NCBI GenBank assembly: GCA_004297625.1 | Contig: SCTY01000010.1 | Location: forward strand, 1 to 64,000 | Direction of reading: 5' to 3' | Source of the DNA: Betaproteobacteria bacterium | GTDB taxonomy: Bacteria > Pseudomonadota > Gammaproteobacteria > Burkholderiales > SG8-39 | Length of the DNA: 64,000 nucleotides | In this document: positions 25,029 through 35,912 of the stretch, one piece after another | Layout: every line of letters begins with the position of its first letter | How positions within the stretch are numbered: the first letter of the stretch is position 1 | Program-made: the position numbers and the translations under genes | The notes under the pieces: model-generated | Database searches by the model: none | Seen by the model: the letters and a program-made list of their open reading frames with translations, nothing else | What the model was told of the DNA's origin: nothing

Positions 25029-26162
25029 ATGAGAGTCGCCATCGTCGGCGCCGGGCCGGCGGGTTTGTTCTTTGCCCTGCTCATGAAGCGCGCGCGCCCC
25101 GGCGACGACCTCGTCGTGCTCGAGCAGAACCCCCGCGACGCCACCTTCGGCTTCGGCGTGGTGTACTCGCAAGGCGCGCTCGGGTTTCTCGCACGCGACG
25201 AGCCCGAAATGCACGCCCGGCTCGCCGCGGCCATGGAATCCTGGCCGATCCAGCGCATCGTGCACCGCGATGTCGCCGTCGACATCGACGGCAACGGCTT
25301 TTCGGCGATCGCGCGCCTCAAGCTGCTGCAGATCCTCGCGGACGCGTGCCAGGGCAGCGGGGTACGGCTCGAATTCAACCGGGCGCTTGCCGGTGTTCCG
25401 GGAGGTTTCGACCTGGTCGTCGGCGCCGACGGCCTGAATTCGACGGTGCGCGGAAAGCTCGCGTTCCAGCCGCGCATCGAATGGCTCACCAACAAGTTCG
25501 TCTGGTACGGGACGACGAAGGTTTTCGACTGCCTGACGCTCACCTTCCGCGAGAGCCGACACGGTCCGTTCGTCGCGCACCATTATCGCTACAGCCCGAC
25601 GATGAGCACCTTCATCGTGGAATGCGAGGAGGCGAGCTGGCGGCGCGCCGGCCTGGACCGCATGAGCGACGCGGAAAGCCGGGCGTATTGCGAGGCGGTG
25701 TTCGCGAAAGACCTCGGGGGCGAGCCGCTGGTATCCAACAAGTCGATCTGGCGCAACTTTCCGCTGCTCACCAATGACACCTGGTTCGTCGGCAACACCG
25801 TGCTCATCGGCGACGCCCTGCGCACCGGCCACTTCTCGATCGGCTCGGGGACGCGGCTCGCCATGGACGACGCCATCGCCCTTGCGCGCGCTTTCGACCA
25901 CGCCGGCGACGACGTCGCCGAAGCGCTGAGGGAATTCGAGCGGCAAAGGCGCCCGGTGGTCGAGAAGCTCGTTGCCGCGGCTAACCGGAGCTCCTATTGG
26001 TACGAGCAGCTTTCGGACAAGATGCGGCTCGATCCCTGGCAGCTCGCCTACGACTACATGACGCGCAGCGGCCGCATGAGCGACGAGCGGCTCGAGCAGG
26101 AGGCGCCGCGGTTCATGGGCGCTATTCGAGCTCGTAGGCGAAGCGCAGCAGCAGGAAGTTGA
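25029..26162 (+). CDS. FAD-dependent aromatic monooxygenase (salicylyl-CoA/anthraniloyl-CoA hydroxylase-like)
   Basis: 377 aa. The N-terminal FAD motif MRVAIVGAGPAGLFFALLM starts at residue 1. Also visible are the QNPRDATFGFGVVYS segment, the second FAD motif VGADGLNSTVRG (about 138-149) and VLIGDALRTGHFSIGSGTRL (about 257-276). This fold and the FGFGVVYS segment are typical of the group with the monooxygenase half of 2-aminobenzoyl-CoA and salicylyl-CoA 5-hydroxylases. That points to a CoA-thioester aromatic substrate (family knowledge, not proven here). The last 41 bases overlap the opposing pagL gene. Confidence 0.87.
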   Translation: MRVAIVGAGPAGLFFALLMKRARPGDDLVVLEQNPRDATFGFGVVYSQGALGFLARDEPEMHARLAAAMESWPIQRIVHRDVAVDIDGNGFSAIARLKLLQILADACQGSGVRLEFNRALAGVPGGFDLVVGADGLNSTVRGKLAFQPRIEWLTNKFVWYGTTKVFDCLTLTFRESRHGPFVAHHYRYSPTMSTFIVECEEASWRRAGLDRMSDAESRAYCEAVFAKDLGGEPLVSNKSIWRNFPLLTNDTWFVGNTVLIGDALRTGHFSIGSGTRLAMDDAIALARAFDHAGDDVAEALREFERQRRPVVEKLVAAANRSSYWYEQLSDKMRLDPWQLAYDYMTRSGRMSDERLEQEAPRFMGAIRARRRSAAAGS

Positions 26163-26643
26163 TCCCCGGGTTCGGCCGCTTGACGCTCGCGTTGGAGATG
26201 TGCTGCAGGCGCAATCCCAGGTCGTACTGCCGGTGCGCGCCGAAGCGTATGCCCGCGCCGAGATGGTCGCCGAACTGCCAGCTGGTGCTGAATTCCTTCT
26301 GCCCGGTAATGCGCTGCCGCGAGAGCAGGTGCAGGCCGATCGCCGCCTCGGCATAGGGCGCAACCCCGGACGGCGCCCTCTGCTCGAGCCTGAACACCGG
26401 CGTCAGGCCGAGGTCGTACACGGTCTTCCGGCCGCCGTCCCACGCGCCGAGCGAAACTTCCCAATAGCCGCCGACGTGCCAGTCGCCCGAGGTGAACCAC
26501 TTGCGCTGCCAGTTCCACTGCGCGCCGGCGCGCCACAGGTCCGCGCCGTTGCCGCCGCCGAGCTCCAGCGATACGCCGTCCACCGCATGTGCGGGAAGAG
26601 CGCACACGGTCAAGGCCAACAGGGCCGTTATTTTTCGTATCAT
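26122..26643 (-). CDS. pagL: Lipid A 3-O-deacylase (PagL family) outer-membrane protein
   Basis: 173 aa. A cleavable signal peptide (MIRKITALLALTVCALPAHA) is followed by a small beta barrel ending in an aromatic/hydrophobic strand (LLLRFAYELE), typical for outer-membrane insertion. The PagL active-site stretch LQHISNASVKRPNPG carries the catalytic His and Ser. The enzyme removes the 3-O acyl chain from lipid A on the cell surface, changing envelope properties. It is transcribed alone, divergent from ettA, with 45 bases between. Confidence 0.88.
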   Translation of the reverse strand: MIRKITALLALTVCALPAHAVDGVSLELGGGNGADLWRAGAQWNWQRKWFTSGDWHVGGYWEVSLGAWDGGRKTVYDLGLTPVFRLEQRAPSGVAPYAEAAIGLHLLSRQRITGQKEFSTSWQFGDHLGAGIRFGAHRQYDLGLRLQHISNASVKRPNPGINFLLLRFAYELE

Positions 26644-26688
26644 TGCACCCCCCTGAAATTCCCCGCCGGATGTTAGCGTAAAAAACGA

Positions 26689-28344
<1,656 letters not shown>

Positions 28345-28346
28345 CC

Positions 28347-28418
28347 GGAATTCGGGGTCAGAGTCTTAATTATCTTTAGCTACGCGTTCCAATAATTAAG
28401 ACTCTGACCCCGAATTCC
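28347..28418. repeat. Long palindrome of the GGGGTCAG family between convergent genes
   Basis: Two perfect 27-base arms (28347-28373 and 28392-28418) flank an 18-base loop containing TAGCTACGCG. Each arm runs GGAATTC, GGGGTCAGAGTC, TTAATTAT. The element fills the gap between the ettA stop and the opposing cardiolipin-synthase stop. It is a close copy of 55692-55766 and shares its core with 18070-18095. It could be a mobile palindromic unit of the kind moved by RAYT transposases, and would fold into a strong hairpin in either transcript. Confidence 0.85.
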
Positions 28419-29827
28419 TAGAGCAGCGGAGCGAAAAGCCGAGCGACGCCGTCGCGCAGCTTGATGAGCAGCGGGCGCTTGTCGACGGTGGCGAGCGTGA
28501 CCTGGCGCGCCGCGGCGCGGCGCTCGAGGGCGAGCGCCTCCATGCGGGCGCCGAGCTCGCCGCAATAGCACTCGAGGTCGAGCTCGAAATTGAGCCGCAG
28601 GCTGCGCGCGTCCCAGTTGCCCGAGCCGATGAGCGTCCACGCGCCGTCCACGACCATGACCTTCGAGTGATCGAACGGCCCGGGGCTCATCCACACCTTG
28701 CATCCGTACTCGAGCACCTGCCACAGGCCGTGGATGCCGGCCCACTGCACATGCGGCAGGTCGCTGCGTCCGGGCAGCACGATGTCGACTTCGACGCCGC
28801 GCAGCGCGGCGGCGTTGAGCGCCGAAACGAGCGAGGCGTCGGGAACGAAGTAAGGCGTAAGAATGCGCACCGCGCGCTGCGCAGCATTGAGCCCGCCGAT
28901 GATGCTCCAGCGCAAGCGATCGACGTTCTCGTCGGGGCCTTCCTCGACGACACGGGCCACCAGCGGGCCGCCCGGCTCGATGTCGGGAAACCAGGCCGAG
29001 CCGTGCAGCGATTCATCGGTCGCGAACTGCCAGTCGTCGATGAAGACGTCCATGAGCTGTGCCACCACCGGCCCGCGCACGCGAAAGTGCAGGTCGCGGT
29101 ACGCGGTTTCGGGCTGCTCCGGCTGCCAGTACTGCGGGTCGATGTTCATCCCGCCGGTGAAGCCGAGCGCGCCGTCGACGACGAGGATCTTGCGGTGGTT
29201 GCGCAGGTTCAAGGCGTTCAGGCGCGCCGGCACCAGCGGCGGGTTGAAGATGCCGGTCGGCACGCCCGCGCGCTTGAGCGGCTTCACCGCCGAGAAACGC
29301 GTGAAGCGCGCGTCGACGTCGTCGACCATGACGCGCACCGCGACGTTGCGCTGGTGCGCGCGTATCAGCGCCTCGACGAATCTGGCGCCGATGCCGCGCG
29401 CCTGGAAAATATACGAAGCGAGCGCGATGGACCTGCGCGCCCCTTCGATGGCGTCGAGCATCGCCGGGTACGCCTCGGCGCCATCGACGAGCGGCGTGAC
29501 TGAGTTCCCCTTCAGGAGCGGCCGGTCCGCCACGCGGCTCATCATCAGCGCGAGCGGACCGAGATTGGCGCCCGATATGCCGTCGGTGAGCTGCCGCGCC
29601 GTGAGCTGCGCGGCAGGCCGGTAGCGCAGGCGATCGCGCCGCAGCTTGGCCGCGCGCCGCTGCACGCGGTTGACGCCGAGCAGCGCATACAGCACCGCGC
29701 CGGCGCCGGGCAGCAGCAAACCGACCAGCACCCATATGGCCGCCGAGCGCGAATCGCGCTTATAGACCACCGCGTGACCGGCGGCGAAAAGCGACACTGC
29801 GATGGCGGCGTACAAGACGTAGTCCAC
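28418..29827 (-). CDS. Cardiolipin synthase (ClsA-type phospholipase D family)
   Basis: 469 aa. Two N-terminal membrane helices (residues 1-60: LYAAIAVSLFAAGHAVV and IWVLVGLLLPGAGAVL) are followed by two HKD domains. The first has NHRKILVVDGALGFTGG (about 205-221) and the second DHSKVMVVDGAWTLIGSGN (about 385-403). The enzyme joins two phosphatidylglycerols, or a phosphatidylglycerol and phosphatidylethanolamine, into cardiolipin at the inner membrane. Its TAG stop directly abuts the palindrome arm. A second PLD enzyme, fused to a VTT domain, lies at 38139-40367. Confidence 0.92.
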   Translation of the reverse strand: MDYVLYAAIAVSLFAAGHAVVYKRDSRSAAIWVLVGLLLPGAGAVLYALLGVNRVQRRAAKLRRDRLRYRPAAQLTARQLTDGISGANLGPLALMMSRVADRPLLKGNSVTPLVDGAEAYPAMLDAIEGARRSIALASYIFQARGIGARFVEALIRAHQRNVAVRVMVDDVDARFTRFSAVKPLKRAGVPTGIFNPPLVPARLNALNLRNHRKILVVDGALGFTGGMNIDPQYWQPEQPETAYRDLHFRVRGPVVAQLMDVFIDDWQFATDESLHGSAWFPDIEPGGPLVARVVEEGPDENVDRLRWSIIGGLNAAQRAVRILTPYFVPDASLVSALNAAALRGVEVDIVLPGRSDLPHVQWAGIHGLWQVLEYGCKVWMSPGPFDHSKVMVVDGAWTLIGSGNWDARSLRLNFELDLECYCGELGARMEALALERRAAARQVTLATVDKRPLLIKLRDGVARLFAPLL

Positions 29828-29867
29828 CCCGGGATTGTAGAAACTAAACCCCCGGGCGCGGAGTCAC

Positions 29868-30911
29868 TTGAGTGTGGAGGCGCTCAGCATCATCCCCGGA
29901 CGCGCCGGGTCGCTGCGGCTCGCCCAGGTGGAGGAGCCGCCGGCGTGGCAAGGTTCGGTCCTGGTGAGCACCCTGGCAGTCGGTGTCTGCGGCACCGACC
30001 GGGAGCTGATCGACGGCAAGTATGGCAAGGCGCCGGAGGGCAAGGAGCGGCTCGTGCTCGGCCACGAGTCGCTCGGCCGGGTGGTCGACGCCCCCCGGGG
30101 AGGCGCGCTTCGCGCGGGAGATGTGGTGGTCGGCATCGTGCGGCATCCCGACCCGGTGCCGTGCGTCAACTGCGCGCTCGGGGAATGGGACATGTGCCGC
30201 AACGGGCTCTATACCGAGCGCGGCATCAAGCAGGCCGATGGCTTTGCCGCTCGGCGCTGGCGAGCCGAGCCCGAGTTCCTCGTGAAGGTGAGCGCGTCGC
30301 TGGGCCTTGCCGGCGTCCTGCTCGAGCCGGCAAGCGTGGTGGCGAAAGGCTGGGAGCATATCGAGCGCATCGGCAGGCGCGCGCGCTGGGCGCCATGCCG
30401 CGCGCTCGTCACCGGCGCCGGCACGGTCGGGTTGATGGCCGCGCTGCTCGGCCTGCAGCGCGGTCTGGAGGTACATCTCTTCGATCGCAACGACTCGGGG
30501 CCGAAGCCCGAGCTCGCGCGCAGCCTCGGCGCGAGTTACCACGTCGAGTACCCCACGAAGGAGTTCGATGTCGTGATCGAGTGCACCGGGGCGCCTCGCG
30601 TCATCGCGCAGGCAGTGGCCGGCTGCACACCGGACGGCATCGTTTGCCTCGCCGGCCTGGGACCCGAGCACTCGGGCGCGAAGCTCGACGTCGCCGCGCT
30701 CAACCAGTCGCTGGTGCTCGAGAACCGCGTGATCTTCGGCAGCGTGAACGCCAACCGCCGGCATTACGACGCGGCGGCGAAGGCGCTCGAGCGCGCGGAT
30801 CGCGCCTGGCTCGAGCGCGTGATCACGAGCCGGCTGCCGCTCGAGGACTGGGAGCGGGCCTACCAGCGGCGCGACAACGATGTGAAGACGGTGATCGTCT
30901 TTGAAGATTGA
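29868..30911 (+). CDS. Zinc-dependent glucose 1-dehydrogenase-like alcohol dehydrogenase
   Basis: 347-aa medium-chain dehydrogenase. The catalytic zinc Cys lies in VGVCGTDREL (about 40-49), followed by the GHESLG motif. The structural-zinc region is reduced to CVNCALGEWDMC. The NAD(P) motif is VTGAGTVGLMAAL (about 180-192). The segment GLYTERGIKQADGFAARRW is characteristic of the archaeal/bacterial glucose dehydrogenase branch. The start is TTG at 29868, with a GTG two codons later as an alternative. It overlaps the GH15 gene by 11 bases, so glucose released by that enzyme could be oxidised here; this is inference. Confidence 0.83.
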   Translation: MSVEALSIIPGRAGSLRLAQVEEPPAWQGSVLVSTLAVGVCGTDRELIDGKYGKAPEGKERLVLGHESLGRVVDAPRGGALRAGDVVVGIVRHPDPVPCVNCALGEWDMCRNGLYTERGIKQADGFAARRWRAEPEFLVKVSASLGLAGVLLEPASVVAKGWEHIERIGRRARWAPCRALVTGAGTVGLMAALLGLQRGLEVHLFDRNDSGPKPELARSLGASYHVEYPTKEFDVVIECTGAPRVIAQAVAGCTPDGIVCLAGLGPEHSGAKLDVAALNQSLVLENRVIFGSVNANRRHYDAAAKALERADRAWLERVITSRLPLEDWERAYQRRDNDVKTVIVFED

Positions 30912-32700
30912 AGACTACGCGCTGATCGGCGATTGCGAGAGCGCCGCGCTCGTCGCGCGCGACGGTTCCATCGACTGGCTGTGCTGGCCGCGCTTCGATT
31001 CGCCCGCGTGCTTCGCCGCGCTGCTCGGCGGGCCGCAGCACGGCCGATGGAAGATTTGCCCTGCAGCGGAAAAGCACTCTTCGACAAGGCGCTATCGCGG
31101 CCGCACGCTGATCCTCGAGACCGATTTCGAGACCGCCGAAGGGGCCGTGACGGTCGTGGATTTCATGCCGGTGCGCAGCCGCACGCCGCATCTTCTGCGC
31201 ATGGTCGTCGGCCGCCGCGGCCGCGTGGCGATGCACATGCAGCTCGTTCTGCGCTTCGACTACGGCGCCTCGGTTCCCTGGGTCACCCGGCTTCCCGGCG
31301 GCCGCGGCATCCGCGCCATCGCCGGTCCCGACATGGCGGTGCTGCGCTCGCCGGTCAGGCTCGAAGGCGAGGACCTCACCACGGTCGCACGCTTCGAAGT
31401 CGGGGCAGGCGACAGCGTCGCGTTCGAGCTCGAGCACGCACCCTCGCACCAGGAAGTGCCGCCGGGCATCGACTGCCGGGCGGCGCTCGCGCGGACCGAG
31501 AATTACTGGAAGAGGTGGTGCGAGAAGCTGAAGGTCGCCGGGGAATGGGGCGAGGCGGTATGCCGCTCGCTCATCACGCTGAAGGCGCTGACTTACGAGC
31601 CCACCGGCGGCGTCCTCGCAGCCGCGACGACCTCGCTTCCGGAGCAGATCGGCAGCGTGCGCAACTGGGACTACCGCTATTGCTGGCTGCGCGACGCCAC
31701 GCTCACGCTGCTCGCCTTGATGAACGCCGGCTTCCACGATGAGGCGCGCTGCTGGCGCGAGTGGCTGCTGCGCGCCGTCGCCGGCGCTCCTTCGCAGATG
31801 CAGATCATGTACGGCATTGCCGGCGAGCGGCGCCTCGCCGAATGGACGATCGACTGGCTGCCGGGCTACGCGGGCTCGGCGCCGGTGCGCGTGGGCAACG
31901 CGGCTTCGGCCCAGCTGCAGCTCGATGTCTACGGCGAAGTGATGGACGTGCTGCACCAGGCGCGCAGGGCCGGCCTCGCCAGCAACGGCGCCGCGTGGGA
32001 CCTGCAGCGCGCGCTCCTCGAGCACCTCGAGAAGGTCTGGCAGGAGCCCGACGAGGGCATGTGGGAGGTGCGCGGGCCGCGGCGGCATTTCACGTACTCC
32101 AAGCTCATGTGCTGGGTGGCGTTCGACCGCGCGGTGAAGACGGTGGAGCAGTTCCACCAGGAAGGGCCGGTCGAGCGCTGGCGCGAGCTGCGCAGCCGCA
32201 TCCATGCCGACGTTTGCGCGCACGGCTGGAATCCGCAGCGCGGGAGCTTCGTGCAGAGCTACGGCTCGGAAGAGCTCGACGCGAGCCTGCTCCTGATCCC
32301 GCTTACCGGCTTCCTGCCCTGCTCGGATCCGAGGGTGCAGGCGACCGTCGCGGCGATCCAGCGCGACCTTACGGTCGACGGCTTCGTGCGGCGCTACCGT
32401 CCCCGCGAGTCGCTCGACGGCTTGCCGCCGGGCGAGGGCGTATTCCTCGCGTGCAGCTTCTGGCTCGCCGACGTGCTGTGCATGCTCGGCCGCTGGCAGG
32501 AGGCGCGCGCGCTTTTCAAGCGCCTCGTCGGCCTCGTCAACGACGTCGGCCTTCTCGCCGAGGAATACGATCCTGTGGCGCGGCGCTTCCTCGGCAACTT
32601 CCCCCAGGCGTTCTCGCACGTCGCGCTCGTCAATACCGCGATGAACCTGACGGAGCACGCCAAGCCCGCCGAGCAGCGCGCCGAGAAGAAAGCGGCCTAA
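30901..32700 (+). CDS. Glycoside hydrolase family 15 (glucoamylase-type) enzyme
   Basis: 599 aa, the length typical of bacterial cytoplasmic GH15. The N-terminal beta-sandwich has the hallmark YALIGDCESAALVARDGSID and WLCWPRFDSPACFA. The catalytic (alpha/alpha)6 barrel contains SVRNWDYRYCWLRDATLTL (about 257-275), with the catalytic base Glu in LLAEEYDPV (about 554-562). There is no signal peptide, so it acts inside the cell on maltodextrins, trehalose or glycogen ends. It starts with TTG and is coupled to the dehydrogenase upstream. Confidence 0.92.
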   Translation: MKIEDYALIGDCESAALVARDGSIDWLCWPRFDSPACFAALLGGPQHGRWKICPAAEKHSSTRRYRGRTLILETDFETAEGAVTVVDFMPVRSRTPHLLRMVVGRRGRVAMHMQLVLRFDYGASVPWVTRLPGGRGIRAIAGPDMAVLRSPVRLEGEDLTTVARFEVGAGDSVAFELEHAPSHQEVPPGIDCRAALARTENYWKRWCEKLKVAGEWGEAVCRSLITLKALTYEPTGGVLAAATTSLPEQIGSVRNWDYRYCWLRDATLTLLALMNAGFHDEARCWREWLLRAVAGAPSQMQIMYGIAGERRLAEWTIDWLPGYAGSAPVRVGNAASAQLQLDVYGEVMDVLHQARRAGLASNGAAWDLQRALLEHLEKVWQEPDEGMWEVRGPRRHFTYSKLMCWVAFDRAVKTVEQFHQEGPVERWRELRSRIHADVCAHGWNPQRGSFVQSYGSEELDASLLLIPLTGFLPCSDPRVQATVAAIQRDLTVDGFVRRYRPRESLDGLPPGEGVFLACSFWLADVLCMLGRWQEARALFKRLVGLVNDVGLLAEEYDPVARRFLGNFPQAFSHVALVNTAMNLTEHAKPAEQRAEKKAA

Positions 32701-32781
32701 GCACATAACTAATCATTCGTTCTCTCGGGAGGCGAAGTCTTCGATACTCGGTGCCTGCATTCCTATATCCGGAGGTCCGAG

Positions 32782-33294
32782 ATGTCGCGTTACGCCAAGC
32801 TTTTCCACGCCACCAGAGTGGCATTGCAGGGCGCGCCGGATCAGGCGAGCGTGCGCTTCAGCGTCTCGAGCCGCGGCAAGGAGGGTCTGCACCGCGAAGT
32901 CCAGGTGCGCGATTTTTCGCTGACCGTCGACGAGCCGTCCACGCTCGGCGGCACCAACAAGGGGCCTAACCCGGTCGAGTACGCGCTTGCCGCGCTCGCG
33001 ACCTGCCAGGAGATCACGTATCGGCTGCACGCCGATGCGATGGGCATTCCCGTCAACGATGTATCGGTGACGCTGGAAGGCGAGCTCGACTTGCGCGGAT
33101 TCTTCAACGCGGCCGAAGGCGTGCGCCCGGGCTTCCTGTGGATCGAAGGCAAGGTTTCTTTCGACAGCCCCGCCACGCCCGAGCAGCTGTCGGCGCTCAA
33201 GCAAACCGTCGATGCCCATTGCCCGGTGCTGGACCTGCTGCGCAACCCGACGCCGGTGCGGCTGTCGCTCGCGGAGGCCAGCGTCCCCGCCTGA
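32782..33294 (+). CDS. OsmC/Ohr-family peroxidase-like protein
   Basis: 170 aa. Redox Cys75 (ALATCQEITY) and Cys147 (AHCPVLDLL), with the family segment TNKGPNPVEYALAALA, match OsmC-type thiol peroxidases that reduce organic hydroperoxides. GGAGG precedes the ATG by about eight bases (32771-32775). It is a single gene; the 80 bases before it may hold its promoter, but no confident promoter element can be named. Confidence 0.88.
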   Translation: MSRYAKLFHATRVALQGAPDQASVRFSVSSRGKEGLHREVQVRDFSLTVDEPSTLGGTNKGPNPVEYALAALATCQEITYRLHADAMGIPVNDVSVTLEGELDLRGFFNAAEGVRPGFLWIEGKVSFDSPATPEQLSALKQTVDAHCPVLDLLRNPTPVRLSLAEASVPA

Positions 33295-33464
33295 AAAACA
33301 GGGACGGACCTGGACGGACCCCGATTTCCTCATCGGCCCGGTCACCCTGCTCGCAGGCTACCCGGCCGGGCTCGTCGGCCGGGAGACGTGCTGCGCGCCG
33401 ATCTATGGCGCGAGTACAAGCTGCACACCCCCTGCAGCGGATCGGCCTGATCAAGGCCAAATAG

Positions 33465-33620
33465 CTAAAGGGCTATGCCGGTCTGCGCCGTCACGACGGC
33501 GATGACCGGCTCTTCGGCCGGCCTCGCGAGCAGCATGCGCTGGCGCGCGGCGCGCCATTGCCGGTGGTGGTAGATGCCGCCGGCGAGCGCCGCCAGCGCA
33601 ACGAGTGTCAGCCACCTCAT
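33465..33620 (-). CDS. Small single-helix membrane protein of unknown function
   Basis: 51 aa: MRWLTLVALAALAGGIYHHR is a hydrophobic helix followed by basic residues (RQWRAARQRMLLARP) and a neutral tail. It lies 65 bases downstream of the TAXI gene on the same strand, so it may be co-transcribed. No family is recognised, and the frame is short enough to be fortuitous. The 170 bases between the osmC stop and this gene hold nothing recognisable. Confidence 0.4.
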   Translation of the reverse strand: MRWLTLVALAALAGGIYHHRQWRAARQRMLLARPAEEPVIAVVTAQTGIAL

Positions 33621-33685
33621 CTCATCGTCCTCCAGCGAGGCCGAAGCAAGCGGCGCGCCAGGCTCGTCGGGCGCACTGATACCGC

Positions 33686-35035
33686 TTACGCGGCTTTTTG
33701 CAGCCGCTCGCGGACGAGGTCTATGTGCGTGCGCAGCGTATAGAGCTCGTCCGCGTATGACAGCGGTACCGCGATGGCGGAAACGCGTGATTCCAGCTTG
33801 TCGAGCGCGCTCAGCAGCTCGGGCGCGGTCCTCTCGCCGTGGTCGTGGTCGGACTCGATCTGCCGCAGGTTGCGGTACCAGCGGAAGATGCGCGAGCGTA
33901 CCCGGAACTGGTAGAGCGGCGGCACCAGCCGCGACAGCGGGATCAGCACCGCGATGATGGAGAACAGCGCGACCCACATGCGGTCGACGAGGTTCGCGAG
34001 CCAGAACGGCAGGTAGCGCTGCAGCAGCGGCGGGCCGTTGCGGTAGTAGCGCGCGGCGTCCTTCGCCAGCTCGAACTCGCTTTGCTGCGCGTTGGGGAAG
34101 CTGCCGGCGCGCGCGATCCAGCCCGGGCCGCTGTGGATACGCGAGGCCGCCTGGGCAAAGAGCTGCACCAGCGCCGGATGGATATCCTCGCGCGCGAGCA
34201 ATGACGTCGTCGTCGCGATCAGCGTGACGTCCTCCGGGGGCACGTCGCGCGCGACGTCGACCACGCCGCGCGGCAGTACGACCGGGCTGAGGAACGGGTA
34301 GCGCCGCGCATAGGCTTCGGCCTGCGCGTACTCATAGACCTTGATGCCCGGGGTCTGGAGCAGCATCTGGACCATGTTGGACTCGGGCGCCGAAACGAGC
34401 ACGGCCGCGTCCAGCTTGCCCTCCAGAAGCGCGACCACGGCCGAGGTCTCGTCGAGGTTGGCGCGCTTCAGCTCGTCGCGCTCCATGCCGTTCGCAAAGA
34501 GCAGCTTGCTCACGAGGCCGGGCGTGCCGCTGCCGCGCCCGCCCACGTTGACGCTCCAGCCGCGCATCTGCGGAATCGCGGCGAGCGAGCCTTGCCGGTT
34601 CAGGTGCTTCGTCCGCTCCGCGCGGTAGAAAATCCACACCGGCTCGTAGAACAGCGTGCCGAGCGACACCAGCGGCACCATGTCCGCCTTTTCCTCCTCC
34701 GTGGCGCGCGGCGAGTCGCCCGATCCGCCCTGCACGAACGCGAGGTCGACGTGCTCCTTCGGGTCGCGCAGCAGCCGGCGGTTCTGGAACGAGCCGGTGG
34801 TGGGCCGCAGCTCGACGCGGATGCCGTGGCGCTTGAGCTCTTCGGCGTAGCGCTCGCCGAAGCGCGCGTAAGCGCTGAGCTCGGGCCCGGTGGCGAGCAC
34901 CACGTGCTTCGGCGGCGTGGGATCGAGCACGAAGTACGCCGCCACCAGCAGGGCGATGGCAACGAGAACGAACGGTCCCGCCGTGAGCGCGAGATCGCGG
35001 ATGGAGACGAGCGCGACGCGAACGAGGCGAGGCAA
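33686..35035 (-). CDS. TAXI-family TRAP-type solute-binding protein with membrane anchors
   Basis: 449 aa. An N-terminal uncleaved-looking helix (LTAGPFVLVAIALLVAAYFVL, about 16-36) is followed by a TAXI binding domain (LATGPELSAYARFGERYAEE, VQGGSGDSP, VGGRGSGTPG, about 48-180 onwards). A second membrane helix lies near 350-372 (WVALFSIIAVLIPLSRLVPP), with a cytoplasmic tail of about 75 residues rich in helix formers. Classical TAXI proteins are about 320 aa and end after the binding domain. This anchored form with a tail lacks TRAP permease genes beside it, so it may sense a ligand rather than deliver it. Confidence 0.8.
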   Translation of the reverse strand: MPRLVRVALVSIRDLALTAGPFVLVAIALLVAAYFVLDPTPPKHVVLATGPELSAYARFGERYAEELKRHGIRVELRPTTGSFQNRRLLRDPKEHVDLAFVQGGSGDSPRATEEEKADMVPLVSLGTLFYEPVWIFYRAERTKHLNRQGSLAAIPQMRGWSVNVGGRGSGTPGLVSKLLFANGMERDELKRANLDETSAVVALLEGKLDAAVLVSAPESNMVQMLLQTPGIKVYEYAQAEAYARRYPFLSPVVLPRGVVDVARDVPPEDVTLIATTTSLLAREDIHPALVQLFAQAASRIHSGPGWIARAGSFPNAQQSEFELAKDAARYYRNGPPLLQRYLPFWLANLVDRMWVALFSIIAVLIPLSRLVPPLYQFRVRSRIFRWYRNLRQIESDHDHGERTAPELLSALDKLESRVSAIAVPLSYADELYTLRTHIDLVRERLQKAA

Positions 35036-35038
35036 GGT

Positions 35039-35911
35039 CTAGGCGGCTGCCACTTTGCGGGTGATCGGCGCGCGCGGCCGCCAGCTCTCGCCCGGCCCGA
35101 GCACGAACGTGAACTCGAGCCGGTGGCTGTCGCCGTGCTTGGCGAAGTTTCCGACGAGCGCCCGGGTGACGCCGAACTGGCTGTCGGTTTCGAGGTTCGG
35201 GTCGGAGGGATCGTAGACCTGCGAAGCGAGGGTCTTGTATCCCGCCTTCTGGATCAGGAAGTGCAGGTGCGCCGGGCGCAGGTTGTGCCGTCTCTGCGCG
35301 CGCAGCAGCGCGCCCGTCGGCCCGTCGGTCGGAACGGGGTAGCCGGCGGGCTTCACCGTGCGGAAGTGGAACGCGCCGTCCGCCTCGGTCGTGAACTTGC
35401 CGCGCAGGTTCATTTCCGCCTGCGTGGGATCCTGGTTCTCGTAGAGCCCTACCGGCGACGAATGCCACACGTCGACGAGCGCCCCGGGCACCGGCTTGCC
35501 GTCGCGATCGGTGACCAGGCCCTTGACCGCGAGCTGCGGCCCCGGCGTGGGCGAGCGCGGCAGCGAGGCGCCGTTCTCGAGGTGCGGAGCACCTTCGCGG
35601 AAGAACGGCCCGAGGTTGTTCATTTGCGTCGGGCCGTTGCGCCCGTTGTTGAGCAGGCACACGAGATTCGAGACGCCGAGCGCGCCGGCCATGAGCATCG
35701 CCTCGTTATGGCTGGGCGTGGTCTTCTGGCCGATGGCGTTCAGCACGGCGATCGCGTCCTGGAATTCCTTTTCCGTGAGCCGCGTCTCGCGGACGAACGC
35801 GTGCAGATGCTTGACGAGGGCGGTGAGCAGCTCCTTGGTGCGCGTGTCGGGCGTGCGGTGCATCTCGTCGAGCACCGCCTGGGTGACGTCTTGCTGCGTC
35901 TCGATGATCAT
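35039..35911 (-). CDS. Intradiol ring-cleavage dioxygenase (catechol/hydroxyquinol 1,2-dioxygenase family)
   Basis: 290 aa. The dioxygenase-N domain has ALVKHLHAFVRETRLTEKEF (31-50). Fe(III) ligands are Tyr157 (VGLYENQ), Tyr191 (PAGYPVP), His215 and His217 (RPAHLHFLI). It is related to but clearly distinct from the enzyme at 14656-15567: different loop around PVGLYENQDPTQ and a shorter C terminus. It ends at the TAXI start with a gap of three bases. Its ribosome site lies inside a perfect 10-bp hairpin, unlike its paralog. Confidence 0.92.
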   Translation of the reverse strand: MIIETQQDVTQAVLDEMHRTPDTRTKELLTALVKHLHAFVRETRLTEKEFQDAIAVLNAIGQKTTPSHNEAMLMAGALGVSNLVCLLNNGRNGPTQMNNLGPFFREGAPHLENGASLPRSPTPGPQLAVKGLVTDRDGKPVPGALVDVWHSSPVGLYENQDPTQAEMNLRGKFTTEADGAFHFRTVKPAGYPVPTDGPTGALLRAQRRHNLRPAHLHFLIQKAGYKTLASQVYDPSDPNLETDSQFGVTRALVGNFAKHGDSHRLEFTFVLGPGESWRPRAPITRKVAAA

Positions 35912-35912
35912 G

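Noticed and set aside
33295..33464. A possible gene remnant after osmC
   Set aside because: Short pieces such as VLRADLWREYKLHTP and LQRIGLIKAK look protein-like, but they are too short and frame-shifted to assign to any family.
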